NCBI GenBank assembly: GCA_023212695.1 | Contig: JALCCG010000002.1 | Coordinates: 1-64,000, forward strand | Length of the DNA stretch: 64,000 nucleotides | Source of the DNA: Sporisorium sorghi | Taxonomy: Eukaryota > Basidiomycota > Ustilaginomycetes > Ustilaginales > Ustilaginaceae | Direction: 5' to 3' | Shown here: piece by piece, positions 25,719 through 34,781 of the stretch | How positions within the stretch are numbered: position 1 is the stretch's first letter | Layout of the letters: every line of letters begins with the position of its first letter | Translations under genes and position numbers: made by a program | Notes under the pieces: model-generated | The model's database searches: none | The model's input: only the letters and a program-made list of their open reading frames with translations | Told to the model about the DNA's origin: nothing

Positions 25719-26537
25719 TTAAGATTTCCGGTCCTTGCGCAAGACCATCACCATGGCATTTTGCCTAAGATCTAATTGATACATTCTCTCAGCCATATTA
25801 TATTCAGGCGAGCCTTCCCCGCCTGGACCCTCCGTGGACTTCAGAACAAGCTTATTATCTTTCACCGTAGGTGTAGTGCCCGGTCTGTAATAGGTCGTGC
25901 TGGCTCTAGAAAACTCCTCCTCAAATTGCAGCTGCACCGCCTTACCACTCCCATGCTCCACCGCAAATGCATAGATTTGTATTCCGTGACAGTCCTTATA
26001 TTGCGGGGCGAGTATGAACACATCCGCTTCCTGAAAAGGCAATCGAATCATCTGAAGAGCAGCGGAAGTTGGTTGTATGAAGGTGAGATCCTCAAGGACA
26101 ACCACATCCTCCGAGGTCCCCTCTACCGCGTACTTCACTTTGTAATCCCCTTTAAACGACAGATCCGTTTCGAGTCCGAAACAGCTGGGAGCTCCTAATT
26201 CCGTTATCTCTTCCTTATCGATGGCAACTACCTGTAACGTTCCTTCATCCGTTGTACCTTCTGCGCGAATCGTCTCCGTCACAGATGGGGATGGTCCCCC
26301 CCCTGCCGTATGCTGTTGTACCGTACGTTCCCCCCAAGGAAACTGAATCAATAGCAGTAGAGTGACAAACAATAGCACGCCGGTCATACCAACACGTAAA
26401 TATGGACGACGCTTTGATCTATGGCTACCTTGGGTCAGTGACACCTGTACCTTATTTTTCATCTCGGCGGTAAATGGTTCATTTTGAAAAGGACCTTGTT
26501 GCGCTCGCTCGTACCAATCAGGCTTTTCCTCATTCAT
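25719..26537 (-). CDS. Probable anti-sigma factor, single-TM
   Basis: 272 residues: an N-terminal cytoplasmic segment of about 45 residues, one membrane helix (LRVGMTGVLLFVTLLLLIQF) and a large extracytoplasmic beta-rich domain. It starts 8 bases inside the 3' end of the ECF sigma gene, the usual arrangement for a membrane anti-sigma factor that holds the sigma factor until a surface signal. No zinc-binding HxxxCxxC motif is seen, so it is not a ZAS-type anti-sigma; the call rests on layout and context. Confidence 0.7.
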   Translation of the reverse strand: MNEEKPDWYERAQQGPFQNEPFTAEMKNKVQVSLTQGSHRSKRRPYLRVGMTGVLLFVTLLLLIQFPWGERTVQQHTAGGGPSPSVTETIRAEGTTDEGTLQVVAIDKEEITELGAPSCFGLETDLSFKGDYKVKYAVEGTSEDVVVLEDLTFIQPTSAALQMIRLPFQEADVFILAPQYKDCHGIQIYAFAVEHGSGKAVQLQFEEEFSRASTTYYRPGTTPTVKDNKLVLKSTEGPGGEGSPEYNMAERMYQLDLRQNAMVMVLRKDRKS

Positions 26538-27069
26538 AACCAGAATTCTCCTTTAACATGTTCTGCACTTTTTTTCTCGCCCGATACAACCTGGATTTAA
26601 CCGTACCAGTCGCTACGTTTAGAAGCTCCGCTATCTGAGTGATCGGCATTTCGTAGTAAAGATCTAGAACCAGCACCTCCCTGAACTTTCTTGGCAGACT
26701 CATAATCATCCTCCATATCTCATCCGTATACTGACTTTCCATATATTCCGCTTCAGCTGACCGGCTCTGGTCATCCAGACGCGGCTTGTCCTGCAAGGTC
26801 ACTTTCCGCAAGAAAAAAGCCTGTTTGTGCCGGAACGCCGTATGTCTTGTAATCGTAAGCAGCCATGTCTTTAACGTCGACTGCCCACGAAACGTATGTA
26901 TTCCATAATAGGCCTTAATAAAAACCTCTTGGGCAATGTCATCAGCAAGAGCATGTTGCTTGGTCAAAAAATAGGCGTAATTCCATATATCATTTCCATA
27001 CTGGTTCATCATTTCATTCAAGGTTTGTGTGTCCATCTCCGACATTTTTGCTACGTATTCAAGCTCCAA
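26530..27069 (-). CDS. ECF-type RNA polymerase sigma factor
   Basis: 179-residue sigma-70 family member with region 2 (DIAQEVFIKAYYGIHTFRGQSTLKTWLLTI in pieces) and region 4 (LPRKFREVLVLDLYYEMPITQIAELL then GTVKSRLYRARKKV). Region 3 is absent, as in the ECF group. TTG at 27069 is the likely start (GAGGTG six bases before); a GTG at 27078 is possible. It is paired with a membrane anti-sigma factor and has an ECF-type promoter in front. Confidence 0.9.
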   Translation of the reverse strand: MELEYVAKMSEMDTQTLNEMMNQYGNDIWNYAYFLTKQHALADDIAQEVFIKAYYGIHTFRGQSTLKTWLLTITRHTAFRHKQAFFLRKVTLQDKPRLDDQSRSAEAEYMESQYTDEIWRMIMSLPRKFREVLVLDLYYEMPITQIAELLNVATGTVKSRLYRARKKVQNMLKENSGYE

Positions 27070-27085
27070 CCGATTCACCTCATCT

Positions 27086-27117
27086 AATTAGAGTCATTGA
27101 AGCGAGTAAAAGTTCCC
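27086..27117 (-). promoter_or_regulatory. ECF-type promoter, likely autoregulated
   Basis: On the minus strand GGGAACTTTT (27117-27108) is followed, about 17 bases after GGAAC, by GACTCTAATT (27095-27086). This matches the GGAAC ... CGTCTAAT type seen upstream of Bacillales ECF genes. It lies just before the sigma gene, implying positive autoregulation. Confidence 0.5.
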
Positions 27118-27208
27118 AAAATTTTGATAAATAAAAAAGGCATCTTCCCCCACATGGAGTTGATCCCCTTCATTCCCGGTTAATGTTAACTGGTTTCTAA
27201 AGATTATG

Positions 27209-27625
27209 TTACTCACTCGTTAAAGGAGCCTGGTCCCAATTCAATTTAAATTCAGAACCAAATCTTCTTATGGATTCTATGTCAGCAGTAAGATTAAAAT
27301 CCTGCTCAGACCCGTAAAAACCCAATTGATAACTTCCTGCCGTATCTGTTTCTTTCCAATCCAATTGATATAAATGTTTTTCAAAAGACATAAATAAACC
27401 ATTAAGACTAAATAAATTAAGCCTATCAAGAGGAAATTCCGTCGTAACTCTAATATAATTTCGAATCGTCAGGTTGGTCCAACCAAAATTCAAATCATAA
27501 ATTAAATGATCCGCTTCAAAAAACTTAAAATGGATCTGGCATCCTTCATTCTCACCAGGTATTCGTGATATAAAACGGAATTCAACCCGAGTTCCCTCTT
27601 CATGGAGGTCCCTAAGTACGGCCAT
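27209..27625 (-). CDS. Hypothetical protein, AT-rich
   Basis: 138 residues with no membrane segment and no motif that I recognise; aromatic-rich and acidic (FKFFEADHLIYDLNFGWTNL). A strong GAGGAGAT precedes the ATG. Its sequence is visibly more AT-rich than its neighbours, suggesting acquisition. It sits between the glnA terminator and the sigma operon with no partner. Size and composition would suit an immunity-like or solitary accessory protein, but nothing shows this. Confidence 0.6.
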   Translation of the reverse strand: MAVLRDLHEEGTRVEFRFISRIPGENEGCQIHFKFFEADHLIYDLNFGWTNLTIRNYIRVTTEFPLDRLNLFSLNGLFMSFEKHLYQLDWKETDTAGSYQLGFYGSEQDFNLTADIESIRRFGSEFKLNWDQAPLTSE

Positions 27626-27728
27626 TTATAATCTCCTCTACGGTTATTCCTTTGATTTCGGGTAATGTTATTGTAATCAAGCGTAGTTGGAATGACAAGT
27701 CGGCGCTGCCACACCTACACCGACTTAA

Positions 27729-27765
27729 ACAAAAAAATCCCCACTGCCATATAGCAGCGGGGATT
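27729..27765 (-). terminator. Terminator of glnRA
   Basis: On the minus strand AATCCCCGCTGC pairs with GCAGTGGGGATT around a six-base loop and runs into a seven-T tract. It starts seven bases past the glnA stop. Confidence 0.9.
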
Positions 27766-27771
27766 CCTCTA

Positions 27772-29100
27772 TTAATACATCGTAATGTACTGATCGCGTT
27801 CCCATTGGTGAACTTGTGTGCGGTACATGTCCCATTCGATTTCCTTCAGCTCATAGAAGTGCGCCAGCGCATGATCGCCGAGTGCGTCGGAAATAACTTC
27901 GCTGCGAATCAATTCGTTGAGCGCTTCCTTGAGGTTTGCCGGCAAGCTTGGGATACCTTCCTCGATGCGCTCTTCTTCCGTCATCACATAGATGTTACGG
28001 TCGATTGGAGCCGGGAGGGACAATTCGCGTTTAACGCCATCCAAACCTGCTTTTAGCATTACAGCAAGAGCGAGGTATGGGTTAGCTGCTGGATCCGGGT
28101 TACGCACTTCGATACGTGTGCTGAGGCCACGGGATGCAGGAATGCGGATCATCGGGCTGCGGTTGCTTGCAGACCACGCTACGTAGCAGGGTGCTTCGTA
28201 ACCAGGCACGAGACGCTTGTACGAGTTAACCGTAGGGTTGGTAATCGCAGCAAATGCGCGTGCATGCTTAAGAATACCCGCCATGTAGTTACGAGCAGTT
28301 ACGCTCAAGCCAAGCTCATCACTCTCATCAACAAACGCGTTCTCGTTGCCTTTGAAGAGCGATTGGTTGCAGTGCATACCAGAGCCGTTCACGCCAAAGA
28401 GTGGTTTCGGCATAAAGGTAGCAATCAGACCATGCTGACGAGCAATCGTCTTAACAACCAATTTGAAGGTTTGGATCTGATCGGCTGCTTTGATAGCACT
28501 CGCATATTTAAAGTCAATTTCGTGTTGGCCAGGAGCCACCTCATGGTGAGATGCTTCGATCTCAAAACCCATCTCTTCCAGCGTCAACACGATATCGCGG
28601 CGGCAATTCTCGCCAAGGTCCGTTGGTGCCAGGTCAAAGTATCCGCCTTGGTCATTAAGCTCCATGGTTGGGTTGCCTTTTTCATCAGTCTTGAACAGGA
28701 AGAATTCCGGTTCTGGACCTACATTCATGGAAGTGAAACCCATCTCTTCGGCTTCTTCCAAAGCTCTCTTCAGAATACCGCGCGGATCTCCGGCAAATGG
28801 AGTGCCGTCAGGCATATAGATATCGCAGATCAAACGCGCAACACGATCCTCGGATACCCATGGGAAGATCATAAAAGTATCGAGGTCCGGATACAGATAC
28901 ATATCGGATTCTTCAATACGTACATAACCTTCGATGGAAGAACCATCAAACATCATTTTATTATCAAGTGCTTTTGGCAGCTGGCTTACAGGAATTTCAA
29001 CGTTTTTGATCGTTCCAAGCAAATCTGTAAATTGCAAGCGGATAAATCGAACATTTTCTTCTTGTGCAATGCGTAGAATGTCCTCTCTGGTATAACTCAC
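27772..29100 (-). CDS. glnA: Glutamine synthetase, type I
   Basis: 442-residue GSI-alpha enzyme that makes glutamine from glutamate and ammonium in a dodecamer. Signatures: FDGSSIEGY (N-terminal), EPEFFLF and GQHEIDFKY metal ligands, [19 protein letters not shown] (ATP site), [13 protein letters not shown] and RIEVRNPD. There is no adenylylation-site extension, as expected for the feedback-inhibited Gram-positive form that traps GlnR. Next to glnR in one operon. Confidence 0.97.
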   Translation of the reverse strand: MSYTREDILRIAQEENVRFIRLQFTDLLGTIKNVEIPVSQLPKALDNKMMFDGSSIEGYVRIEESDMYLYPDLDTFMIFPWVSEDRVARLICDIYMPDGTPFAGDPRGILKRALEEAEEMGFTSMNVGPEPEFFLFKTDEKGNPTMELNDQGGYFDLAPTDLGENCRRDIVLTLEEMGFEIEASHHEVAPGQHEIDFKYASAIKAADQIQTFKLVVKTIARQHGLIATFMPKPLFGVNGSGMHCNQSLFKGNENAFVDESDELGLSVTARNYMAGILKHARAFAAITNPTVNSYKRLVPGYEAPCYVAWSASNRSPMIRIPASRGLSTRIEVRNPDPAANPYLALAVMLKAGLDGVKRELSLPAPIDRNIYVMTEEERIEEGIPSLPANLKEALNELIRSEVISDALGDHALAHFYELKEIEWDMYRTQVHQWERDQYITMY

Positions 29101-29163
29101 TTTATCCTCTCCTTTTTAAATAAAAACTAGTAATGTGAATGAAGAATTACAGCATGGCAATCC

Positions 29164-29574
29164 TTATTTATTAAAAAACCGGGATAATTCCCCTTGAATC
29201 AATGAAACCTGACCCGGTCTTTTAGCGGTAATCAATTCCTGCTTCAGCAAACGACGCAGCTGCGACTCTGACATCTCACGGCGTCTGTTCTCCGTATCAG
29301 GAGTAATGACGGTAGCCTCTTCAGACTCTTTTGTGACAGGGTTCATAACTTGCTTAATGCCAGCGATGTTAACACCTTTCTCAATCAAAGCCTTAATCTC
29401 TAGCAGTCGCTCCACATCATTGAAGGAAAACAGGCGTTGGTTGCCCGATGTGCGGGCAGGGACAATTAAATTATGCTGCTCATAATAGCGTATCTGTCTG
29501 GCAGACAGATCCGTAAGCTTCATAACGATGCCTATCGGAAATAACGCCATATTCCTCCGAATCTCATCACCCAT
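29164..29574 (-). CDS. glnR: GlnR nitrogen-regulation repressor, MerR family
   Basis: 136 residues. The MerR winged helix is LTDLSARQIRYYEQHNLIVPAR with the following wing GNQRLFSFNDVERL. The C-terminal tail (about 90-136) is the region that feedback-inhibited GlnA stabilises in Bacillus. It represses glnRA when nitrogen is ample. The start at 29574 has GGAAGG upstream. glnA follows after 63 bases. Confidence 0.94.
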   Translation of the reverse strand: MGDEIRRNMALFPIGIVMKLTDLSARQIRYYEQHNLIVPARTSGNQRLFSFNDVERLLEIKALIEKGVNIAGIKQVMNPVTKESEEATVITPDTENRRREMSESQLRRLLKQELITAKRPGQVSLIQGELSRFFNK

Positions 29575-29610
29575 ATCTCATCAACCTTCCAAGTGGTCTA
29601 TTCTGATCCT

Positions 29611-29639
29611 ATTGTACATTTCCTGATCAGCTACGTCAA
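29611..29639 (-). promoter_or_regulatory. Sigma-A promoter of glnRA
   Basis: On the minus strand TTGACG (29639-29634), exactly 17 bases, TACAAT (29616-29611), about 37 bases before glnR. A clear TGTNA-N7-TNACA GlnR box could not be found on it. Confidence 0.75.
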
Positions 29640-29656
29640 CCGCATGTAAGGATAAC

Positions 29657-30910
29657 TCACAATAGTTTACGATCTTTCATACTTTGAAGGGCCATAAGTA
29701 CCCCATATTTAACATGAGAGTACGTCAGCCCCCCCTGCATATAACCAATGTATGGAGATCGGATAGGGGCATCTGCCGATAATTCAAGGCTTCCTCCCTG
29801 AATGAACGTGCCTGCAGCCATGATTACCGGGTGCTCATATCCAGGCATATCCCAAGGCTCAGGCACCACATGACTGTCCACTGCCGCTGCCCGCTGAATC
29901 CCTTGAACAAAAGCGATCAAGTGATCCGGTCCGGTAAAAGAAACGGCCTGGATCAAATCCGTCCGTTCCTCCTGCCAGCCCGGCTTGGTTGTAAATCCTA
30001 CGGCCTCAAACATCGCAGCAGCATATACACTGCCCTTGACCGCTTGTCCTACCGTAGAAGGTGCGAGGAATAACCCCTGGTAAATTCCCCTCGTCGTGCC
30101 TAGCATAGCTCCCACCTCACGCCCGATTCCCGGAGCGGTAAGCCGATAGGCTGCCATATCCACATAGGCTGCCTTGCCGCAGATGTATCCACCGGTTTCG
30201 GCAATGCCGCCACCCGGGTTTTTGATGAGAGAACCTGCCATCAGGTCAACACCAACTTCGGTAGGCTCCAATTGCTCCGTAAACTCGCCATAGCAGTTAT
30301 CTACGAAAATAATCAAATCCTCGCGAATGGAACGGATACGGGCAACCATTTCACCGATCTGAGCGACCGTAAAGGAAGAGCGCCAATCATATCCGCGGGA
30401 ACGCTGGATACCGATGACTTTCGTTGTTGACGTAATCATCTTCTCCACCTGATTCCAATCAATCTCACCTTTTTCAGTAAGAGCAATCTCATGATAACCG
30501 ATGCCAAAATCCCGAAGGGAACCTGTGCCGTCTCCAGGCTCGCCGATGACTTTATGAAGAGTGTCATACGGACGTCCAGAAATGTACAGCAGCTCATCTC
30601 CTGGTCTTAAAACACCAAACAGCGCCGTCGAAATCGTATGCGTCCCGGAAGCAAAATGAGGACGCACCAGGGCCGATTCGGCCCCGAATACGTCTGCATA
30701 TACTTCATCCAGCACTTCCCGCCCGCGATCATTGTATGCATAGCCGGTGGAAGCCGCGAAGTGAAAATCACTTACCTGATGCTTCTGGAAGGCATCGATC
30801 ACCTTCCACTGATTAAAGTCCACGATCGCGTCAATCTCGCGCAAGCGCTGTCCTATTTTGGATTCCATCTCATTGCTTAATTCAAGTATATCCTGCGAAA
30901 ATCTTGCCAT
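29657..30910 (-). CDS. ynbB: Methionine gamma-lyase-family PLP protein (YnbB-like)
   Basis: 417-residue PLP-dependent fold-type I enzyme of the group annotated as methionine gamma-lyase or aluminium-resistance protein. Features: FHFAASTGYAYNDRGR, LVRPHFASGTHTISTALFG, IFVDNCYGEF (PLP aspartate strand), and the Schiff-base lysine region GSLIKNPGGGIAETGGYI. Its place between hflX and glnR is the same as ynbB in B. subtilis. The substrate is not established. Confidence 0.9.
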   Translation of the reverse strand: MARFSQDILELSNEMESKIGQRLREIDAIVDFNQWKVIDAFQKHQVSDFHFAASTGYAYNDRGREVLDEVYADVFGAESALVRPHFASGTHTISTALFGVLRPGDELLYISGRPYDTLHKVIGEPGDGTGSLRDFGIGYHEIALTEKGEIDWNQVEKMITSTTKVIGIQRSRGYDWRSSFTVAQIGEMVARIRSIREDLIIFVDNCYGEFTEQLEPTEVGVDLMAGSLIKNPGGGIAETGGYICGKAAYVDMAAYRLTAPGIGREVGAMLGTTRGIYQGLFLAPSTVGQAVKGSVYAAAMFEAVGFTTKPGWQEERTDLIQAVSFTGPDHLIAFVQGIQRAAAVDSHVVPEPWDMPGYEHPVIMAAGTFIQGGSLELSADAPIRSPYIGYMQGGLTYSHVKYGVLMALQSMKDRKLL

Positions 30911-30990
30911 GACAACCCGCTCTCTCCTCTATTACACATGATGTCTCACATCTTATCACTACATCTTTAATTCACGCTGTTGTATCTCCA

Positions 30991-32280
30991 TTACTGCTGC
31001 TGAACGTAATCATGAAGCACATAACCCATCTTCTCGTAATCAGCTTTATTAATTCGAACATCGTAGAGGATATCATTCTCATCAAAAGACTGCTCCAGCA
31101 CGTCGCCGATACGGTATACAGCCGAGTTCAGATCGCCCCGGTCAGCGGGAATACGAAACGTCACATTCCCACCCGACAGCTGGTTCTGGATCGCTTCACG
31201 GACCGTGTCCAAGTCCTGATCATTATAAGCGCTGATCTTTAATTGCCCCTCCCCGGTCGGCAGCATCTCCAACTGCTCCGGCTCACAGGCATCCTTCTTG
31301 TTAAAAAGAACGATCTGCGGTTTATCCGCTGCTCCCAGGTCCTGCAAAATAGAATGAACCACAGCCATCTGCTCATCTCGCATGGGTGAGGAGGAATCCA
31401 CAACATGAAGGATCAGATCCGCTTCATTGGCTTCTTCCAACGTCGCACGGAATGCCGCAACGAGATCATGTGGAAGATTCTGAATGAATCCTACGGTATC
31501 CGTAAGGACCACTTCTTTGCCGCTTGGCAGTTCGAGTGCACGCGAGGTCGGATCCAGCGTAGCAAACAGCTGATCTTCGATATACACGTCTGCGGCCGTT
31601 AAACGATTCAGCAGTGTCGATTTGCCGGCATTCGTATAGCCGACCAAGGCTACCTGTACGGCGCCACTCTTCTTGCGGCGCTCCCGGTGCAGACTCCGGT
31701 GCCTTGTCATCTCATCCAGCTGCCGCTTCAGGTCGCTGATTCTGTCGCGAATATGCCTGCGGTCGGTTTCGAGTTTGCTCTCACCCGGTCCGCGTGTCCC
31801 GATCCCCGCTCCGAGCCTTGACAGATTCTTGCCATGTCCCGACAACCGCGGGAGCAGATACGTAAGCTGAGCCAGCTCCACCTGTACAATCCCCTCACGC
31901 GTCTTGGCGCGCTGGGCGAAAATATCCAGAATCAATTGAGTCCGATCGATAATCTTCACATCGAGCGATTCTTCCAAATTCCGTACTTGCGCACCGGATA
32001 ACTCTTGATCGAATATCGCGGTGGTTGCGCCCAACCCATCAATCGCCATGCGAAGTTCTTCAACTTTCCCCTTACCGATAAACCATTTGGAGTCCGGGAC
32101 TTCGCGATTCTGGGTGATCACATCCAGCACCTCAACTCCAGCCGTTTCAGCGAGCTGAACCAGCTCCTGCAAAGAATATTCGGGATTGATTCCCGAACGT
32201 TTAACCTTATCCGTCACCAAGCTAACCAGTATAGCCCTATCTTCGATCTCTGTCCGGGTATCATGCGTTGTATTAGTCAT
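30991..32280 (-). CDS. hflX: HflX ribosome-associated GTPase
   Basis: 429-residue GTPase that splits or rescues ribosomes under stress. An N-terminal HflX domain (QELSGAQVRNLEESLDVKIIDRTQLILDIFAQRA in pieces), a coiled linker (SDLKRQLDEMTRHRS) and a GTPase domain: G1 GYTNAGKST, G3 DTVGF, G4 NKKD. Length is normal. AAGGAG precedes the ATG. It corresponds to ynbA in the conserved spoVK-ynbA-ynbB block. Confidence 0.95.
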   Translation of the reverse strand: MTNTTHDTRTEIEDRAILVSLVTDKVKRSGINPEYSLQELVQLAETAGVEVLDVITQNREVPDSKWFIGKGKVEELRMAIDGLGATTAIFDQELSGAQVRNLEESLDVKIIDRTQLILDIFAQRAKTREGIVQVELAQLTYLLPRLSGHGKNLSRLGAGIGTRGPGESKLETDRRHIRDRISDLKRQLDEMTRHRSLHRERRKKSGAVQVALVGYTNAGKSTLLNRLTAADVYIEDQLFATLDPTSRALELPSGKEVVLTDTVGFIQNLPHDLVAAFRATLEEANEADLILHVVDSSSPMRDEQMAVVHSILQDLGAADKPQIVLFNKKDACEPEQLEMLPTGEGQLKISAYNDQDLDTVREAIQNQLSGGNVTFRIPADRGDLNSAVYRIGDVLEQSFDENDILYDVRINKADYEKMGYVLHDYVQQQ

Positions 32281-32402
32281 ATATCCAACTCCTTCTAACG
32301 ATTACGTCTCTTATGTTAACTAACCACGGCTGCCTGCAATAAACATGATGATGATCAGGAAGCGGTGTTACCCCTTCATTATGTTCGAAGACAGGTTTAA
32401 AA

Positions 32403-33386
32403 TCATTGTAATTTTCCGTTTAACTTAAAGTCCTCCGGCCTTAGCGTCATAAGCTCCAGCTTGCCGGGATTCCCGGTCACATATTGGTTCAGCAGCCGAA
32501 CCGATTGATTGCGAATGGATTTCTCGATCACATTCCTCACATAACGGGCATTACTGAAGGCATGGAGTCCATGATCCTTCTCAGATTGCAGATGATCCTT
32601 CAGCTTGCTGAGCGACTGCGGCATCAAAATATAATCCCGCTCCTTTGCCATCAGCTCTGAAATCTGAATCAACTGATCCATGTTGTAATCCGGAAAGTCC
32701 ATCTGTATCGGAAACCGGGAATGCAGTCCAGGATTCGTATCCATAAAAAAATCGATCTCATCACTGTATCCTGCCAATATCAGAATAAATTGATTCTTGT
32801 GATCCTCCATTGACTTGACAAGGGTATCGATCGCTTCCTTGCCAAAATCCTTCTCGCCGCCTCGTGCCAGGCTGTATGCCTCGTCAATAAACAGGATTCC
32901 TCCCAGTGCTTTCTTGACCAGTTCTCTGGTCTTTTGAGCAGTATGGCCGATATATTCGCCGACAAGATCCGCTCTTTCTACTTCAACCAGATGTCCTTTG
33001 CTCAGCACGCCCATCTTCTGGAACAGCTTCGCAACGATGCGCGCGACAGTCGTTTTGCCGGTACCGGGATTCCCTTTAAAAATCATATGGTATACATGAC
33101 CGCCACTTAATAAGCCTGCTTCTGAACGCATCTGGGACACTTGAAGCAAAGCGTAAATTTCGAACACCAGGTCTTTGATTTGATCCAGACCTACAAGCTG
33201 ATCCAGCTCTTTCTGTATTTCCTGGAATAGACTGTGCTGGGAAACAGGGTTTGGCGAAGGGGCCGGTTCGCGTTCCGGAACCACGCTGCTGACAAGCGGA
33301 GGTTCCGCGCTGCGGAGCACGACATTAATCTGCCTGGATGGCCGTCCTTCAGATCGGCCGTTAGCGGCCGTTACACGCCCGTTCAT
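32403..33386 (-). CDS. spoVK: SpoVK-like AAA+ ATPase
   Basis: 327-residue CbxX/CfqX-type AAA+ protein needed at stage V of sporulation in Bacillus. The first 55 residues are Pro/Ser-rich and probably disordered; then LDQLVGLDQIKDLV, Walker A GNPGTGKTTVARI, Walker B GGILFIDEAYSL, and sensor-1/arginine region LILAGYSDEI...NPGLHSRF. The ATG is preceded by GAGGTGAGGAG. Its role in the mother cell is known from Bacillus; the client is not. Confidence 0.92.
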   Translation of the reverse strand: MNGRVTAANGRSEGRPSRQINVVLRSAEPPLVSSVVPEREPAPSPNPVSQHSLFQEIQKELDQLVGLDQIKDLVFEIYALLQVSQMRSEAGLLSGGHVYHMIFKGNPGTGKTTVARIVAKLFQKMGVLSKGHLVEVERADLVGEYIGHTAQKTRELVKKALGGILFIDEAYSLARGGEKDFGKEAIDTLVKSMEDHKNQFILILAGYSDEIDFFMDTNPGLHSRFPIQMDFPDYNMDQLIQISELMAKERDYILMPQSLSKLKDHLQSEKDHGLHAFSNARYVRNVIEKSIRNQSVRLLNQYVTGNPGKLELMTLRPEDFKLNGKLQ

Positions 33387-33468
33387 TGCTCCTCACCTCT
33401 TTATCCAAAGGGCTGACTATCTATTCCAATGTATTCTATTTACAGCCTGCTTATTAGAAGTTTCGTCC

Positions 33469-34122
33469 TCATAGGACACCAACTGCGATCAGCAGCCGAT
33501 CAGCCGTCCATTTCGTGTAAGCAAGCACTTCTCTCGACTTGTGTTTGACCATGGGGAGAACGGTAGATTCCGTCAGCGACATAGAAGGATGATCATAACC
33601 AAGAGTGGTTGCTACCTCCAGCGACCTCGTGCCATGATAATCATGCGTAATTATTATGGCCGTCTTCCACCCGTTGTTCTCCATGATATCTTGACTGTAG
33701 AGCAAATTCTCATAGGTGCTCGTGGCTTCGTTTTCCAAGTAGATGCGCTCTTCAGGTACGCCGGCCTCCACCAGGAAGTTTCTCATCCCTTCGGCTTCGG
33801 TATACGTATACCCTGGCTTATCGAGACCGCCTGACACGATAAAAGTATCAAATCGTCCTGCGTTGTATTCAACCAATGCTTGCTCCAGCCGTTCCCGCAG
33901 TCCCGGGCTTGGCTGATCGCCCCACATGGATGCACCCAGAATGATGCCGACGTCCGCTTTCTCTGCCGGGCTGCTCTCTGCGCTTTCAATTTTCCAATAC
34001 GCATAACCCGACCACAATACCCCAAGAACAACGAGAGAGAGCAGGGCATACATCCCTCTTCTAAACCATGCTCTCTTCTTCGTGCCCGCTCTCGGCAAAT
34101 TCTTATGTATTTCCTGACGCAT
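33469..34122 (-). CDS. YdcF/SanA-family membrane protein (DUF218)
   Basis: 217 residues: an N-terminal helix (about 21-40) and a DUF218 domain with VGIILGASMWGDQPSPGLRERLEQAL, FIVSGG, AEGMRNFLVEAGVPEERIYLENEATSTYENL and ITHDYHGTRS. The family is linked to envelope integrity and possibly vancomycin tolerance; biochemistry is unclear. Its ATG overlaps the stop of the DUF402 gene (TAATG). Confidence 0.85.
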   Translation of the reverse strand: MRQEIHKNLPRAGTKKRAWFRRGMYALLSLVVLGVLWSGYAYWKIESAESSPAEKADVGIILGASMWGDQPSPGLRERLEQALVEYNAGRFDTFIVSGGLDKPGYTYTEAEGMRNFLVEAGVPEERIYLENEATSTYENLLYSQDIMENNGWKTAIIITHDYHGTRSLEVATTLGYDHPSMSLTESTVLPMVKHKSREVLAYTKWTADRLLIAVGVL

Positions 34123-34679
34123 TATTTCTTCCTCCTGAATTCTCCGTTATGAAATAACTGGTCACGATGCTTCAGAGACATCATAAAGTAAGGAAATTCA
34201 TGTGCGTCGATGGCCCGAAGAAGGTTCCTTGCAGTCACCTTGGCAAGCCTGTAATCATCCCGGGTAATATCATTCCGGCGCAGGGCATCCTCAAGCTCAT
34301 CTTCATCCAGCAGAAACACTTCACCGTTCTTGACGACCACAACGTCCAGATACAGATCGTCAAACCAAGGGACACCCTGATCGGTTACTCCTTGCTTCTT
34401 GCAAATATCAATGTACCATTGCACGATCTTTCGCTTGTCATCAAACATGGCGGTAACGATGAAATGGCTGTCCTTCGGATAATACTGCAGCCAAGAATAA
34501 CCTTTGTCCGCGATTCGGTAGGTATGACGGCCATACGTCTTCCACAACGGTTCTTTCAGGCCGTATATGGTATATAGCGTGAGATACCCTGTAAATTGCT
34601 CACATTCCACATACCGGGAAGTGAAGTGTCGGCGGGTGATACGGCGCCAATTCGCCCGATCTCCGAATTTACGTTTCAT
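34122..34679 (-). CDS. DUF402 (Ntdp-type) nucleotide phosphatase-like protein
   Basis: 185-residue protein of the DUF402/Ntdp family, which includes staphylococcal nucleoside tri-/diphosphatase. Conserved WLQYYP, WYIDICKKQG, PWFDDLYLDVVV and the acidic DEDELEDAL are visible; the histidine-acidic cluster is consistent with metal-dependent phosphatase activity. The start at 34679 has GGGGAGG nine bases before; an ATG at 34718 does not. Translationally coupled to the YdcF-type gene. Confidence 0.85.
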   Translation of the reverse strand: MKRKFGDRANWRRITRRHFTSRYVECEQFTGYLTLYTIYGLKEPLWKTYGRHTYRIADKGYSWLQYYPKDSHFIVTAMFDDKRKIVQWYIDICKKQGVTDQGVPWFDDLYLDVVVVKNGEVFLLDEDELEDALRRNDITRDDYRLAKVTARNLLRAIDAHEFPYFMMSLKHRDQLFHNGEFRRKK

Positions 34680-34737
34680 GGAACTTTTCCTCCCCATATC
34701 GTATTCCCAGCTTACCACATTTGGGTTTCACACTCAA

Positions 34738-34775
34738 AACAAAGAAGCCCCCGCAATTCAAGCGGAGGCTTTCTT
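34738..34775 (-). terminator. Terminator of the PBP1A gene
   Basis: On the minus strand AAGAAAGCCTCCGC pairs with GCGGGGGCTTCTTT around six bases and is followed by a T-rich tract. It begins directly after the stop at 34782 and separates it from the DUF402 gene. Confidence 0.88.
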
Positions 34776-34781
34776 GTTTGG

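Noticed and set aside
29134..29151. GlnR box candidate between glnR and glnA
   Set aside because: TGTGAATGAAGAATTACA is one base too long for TGTNA-N7-TNACA and sits between, not in front of, the two genes; kept only as a weak possibility.
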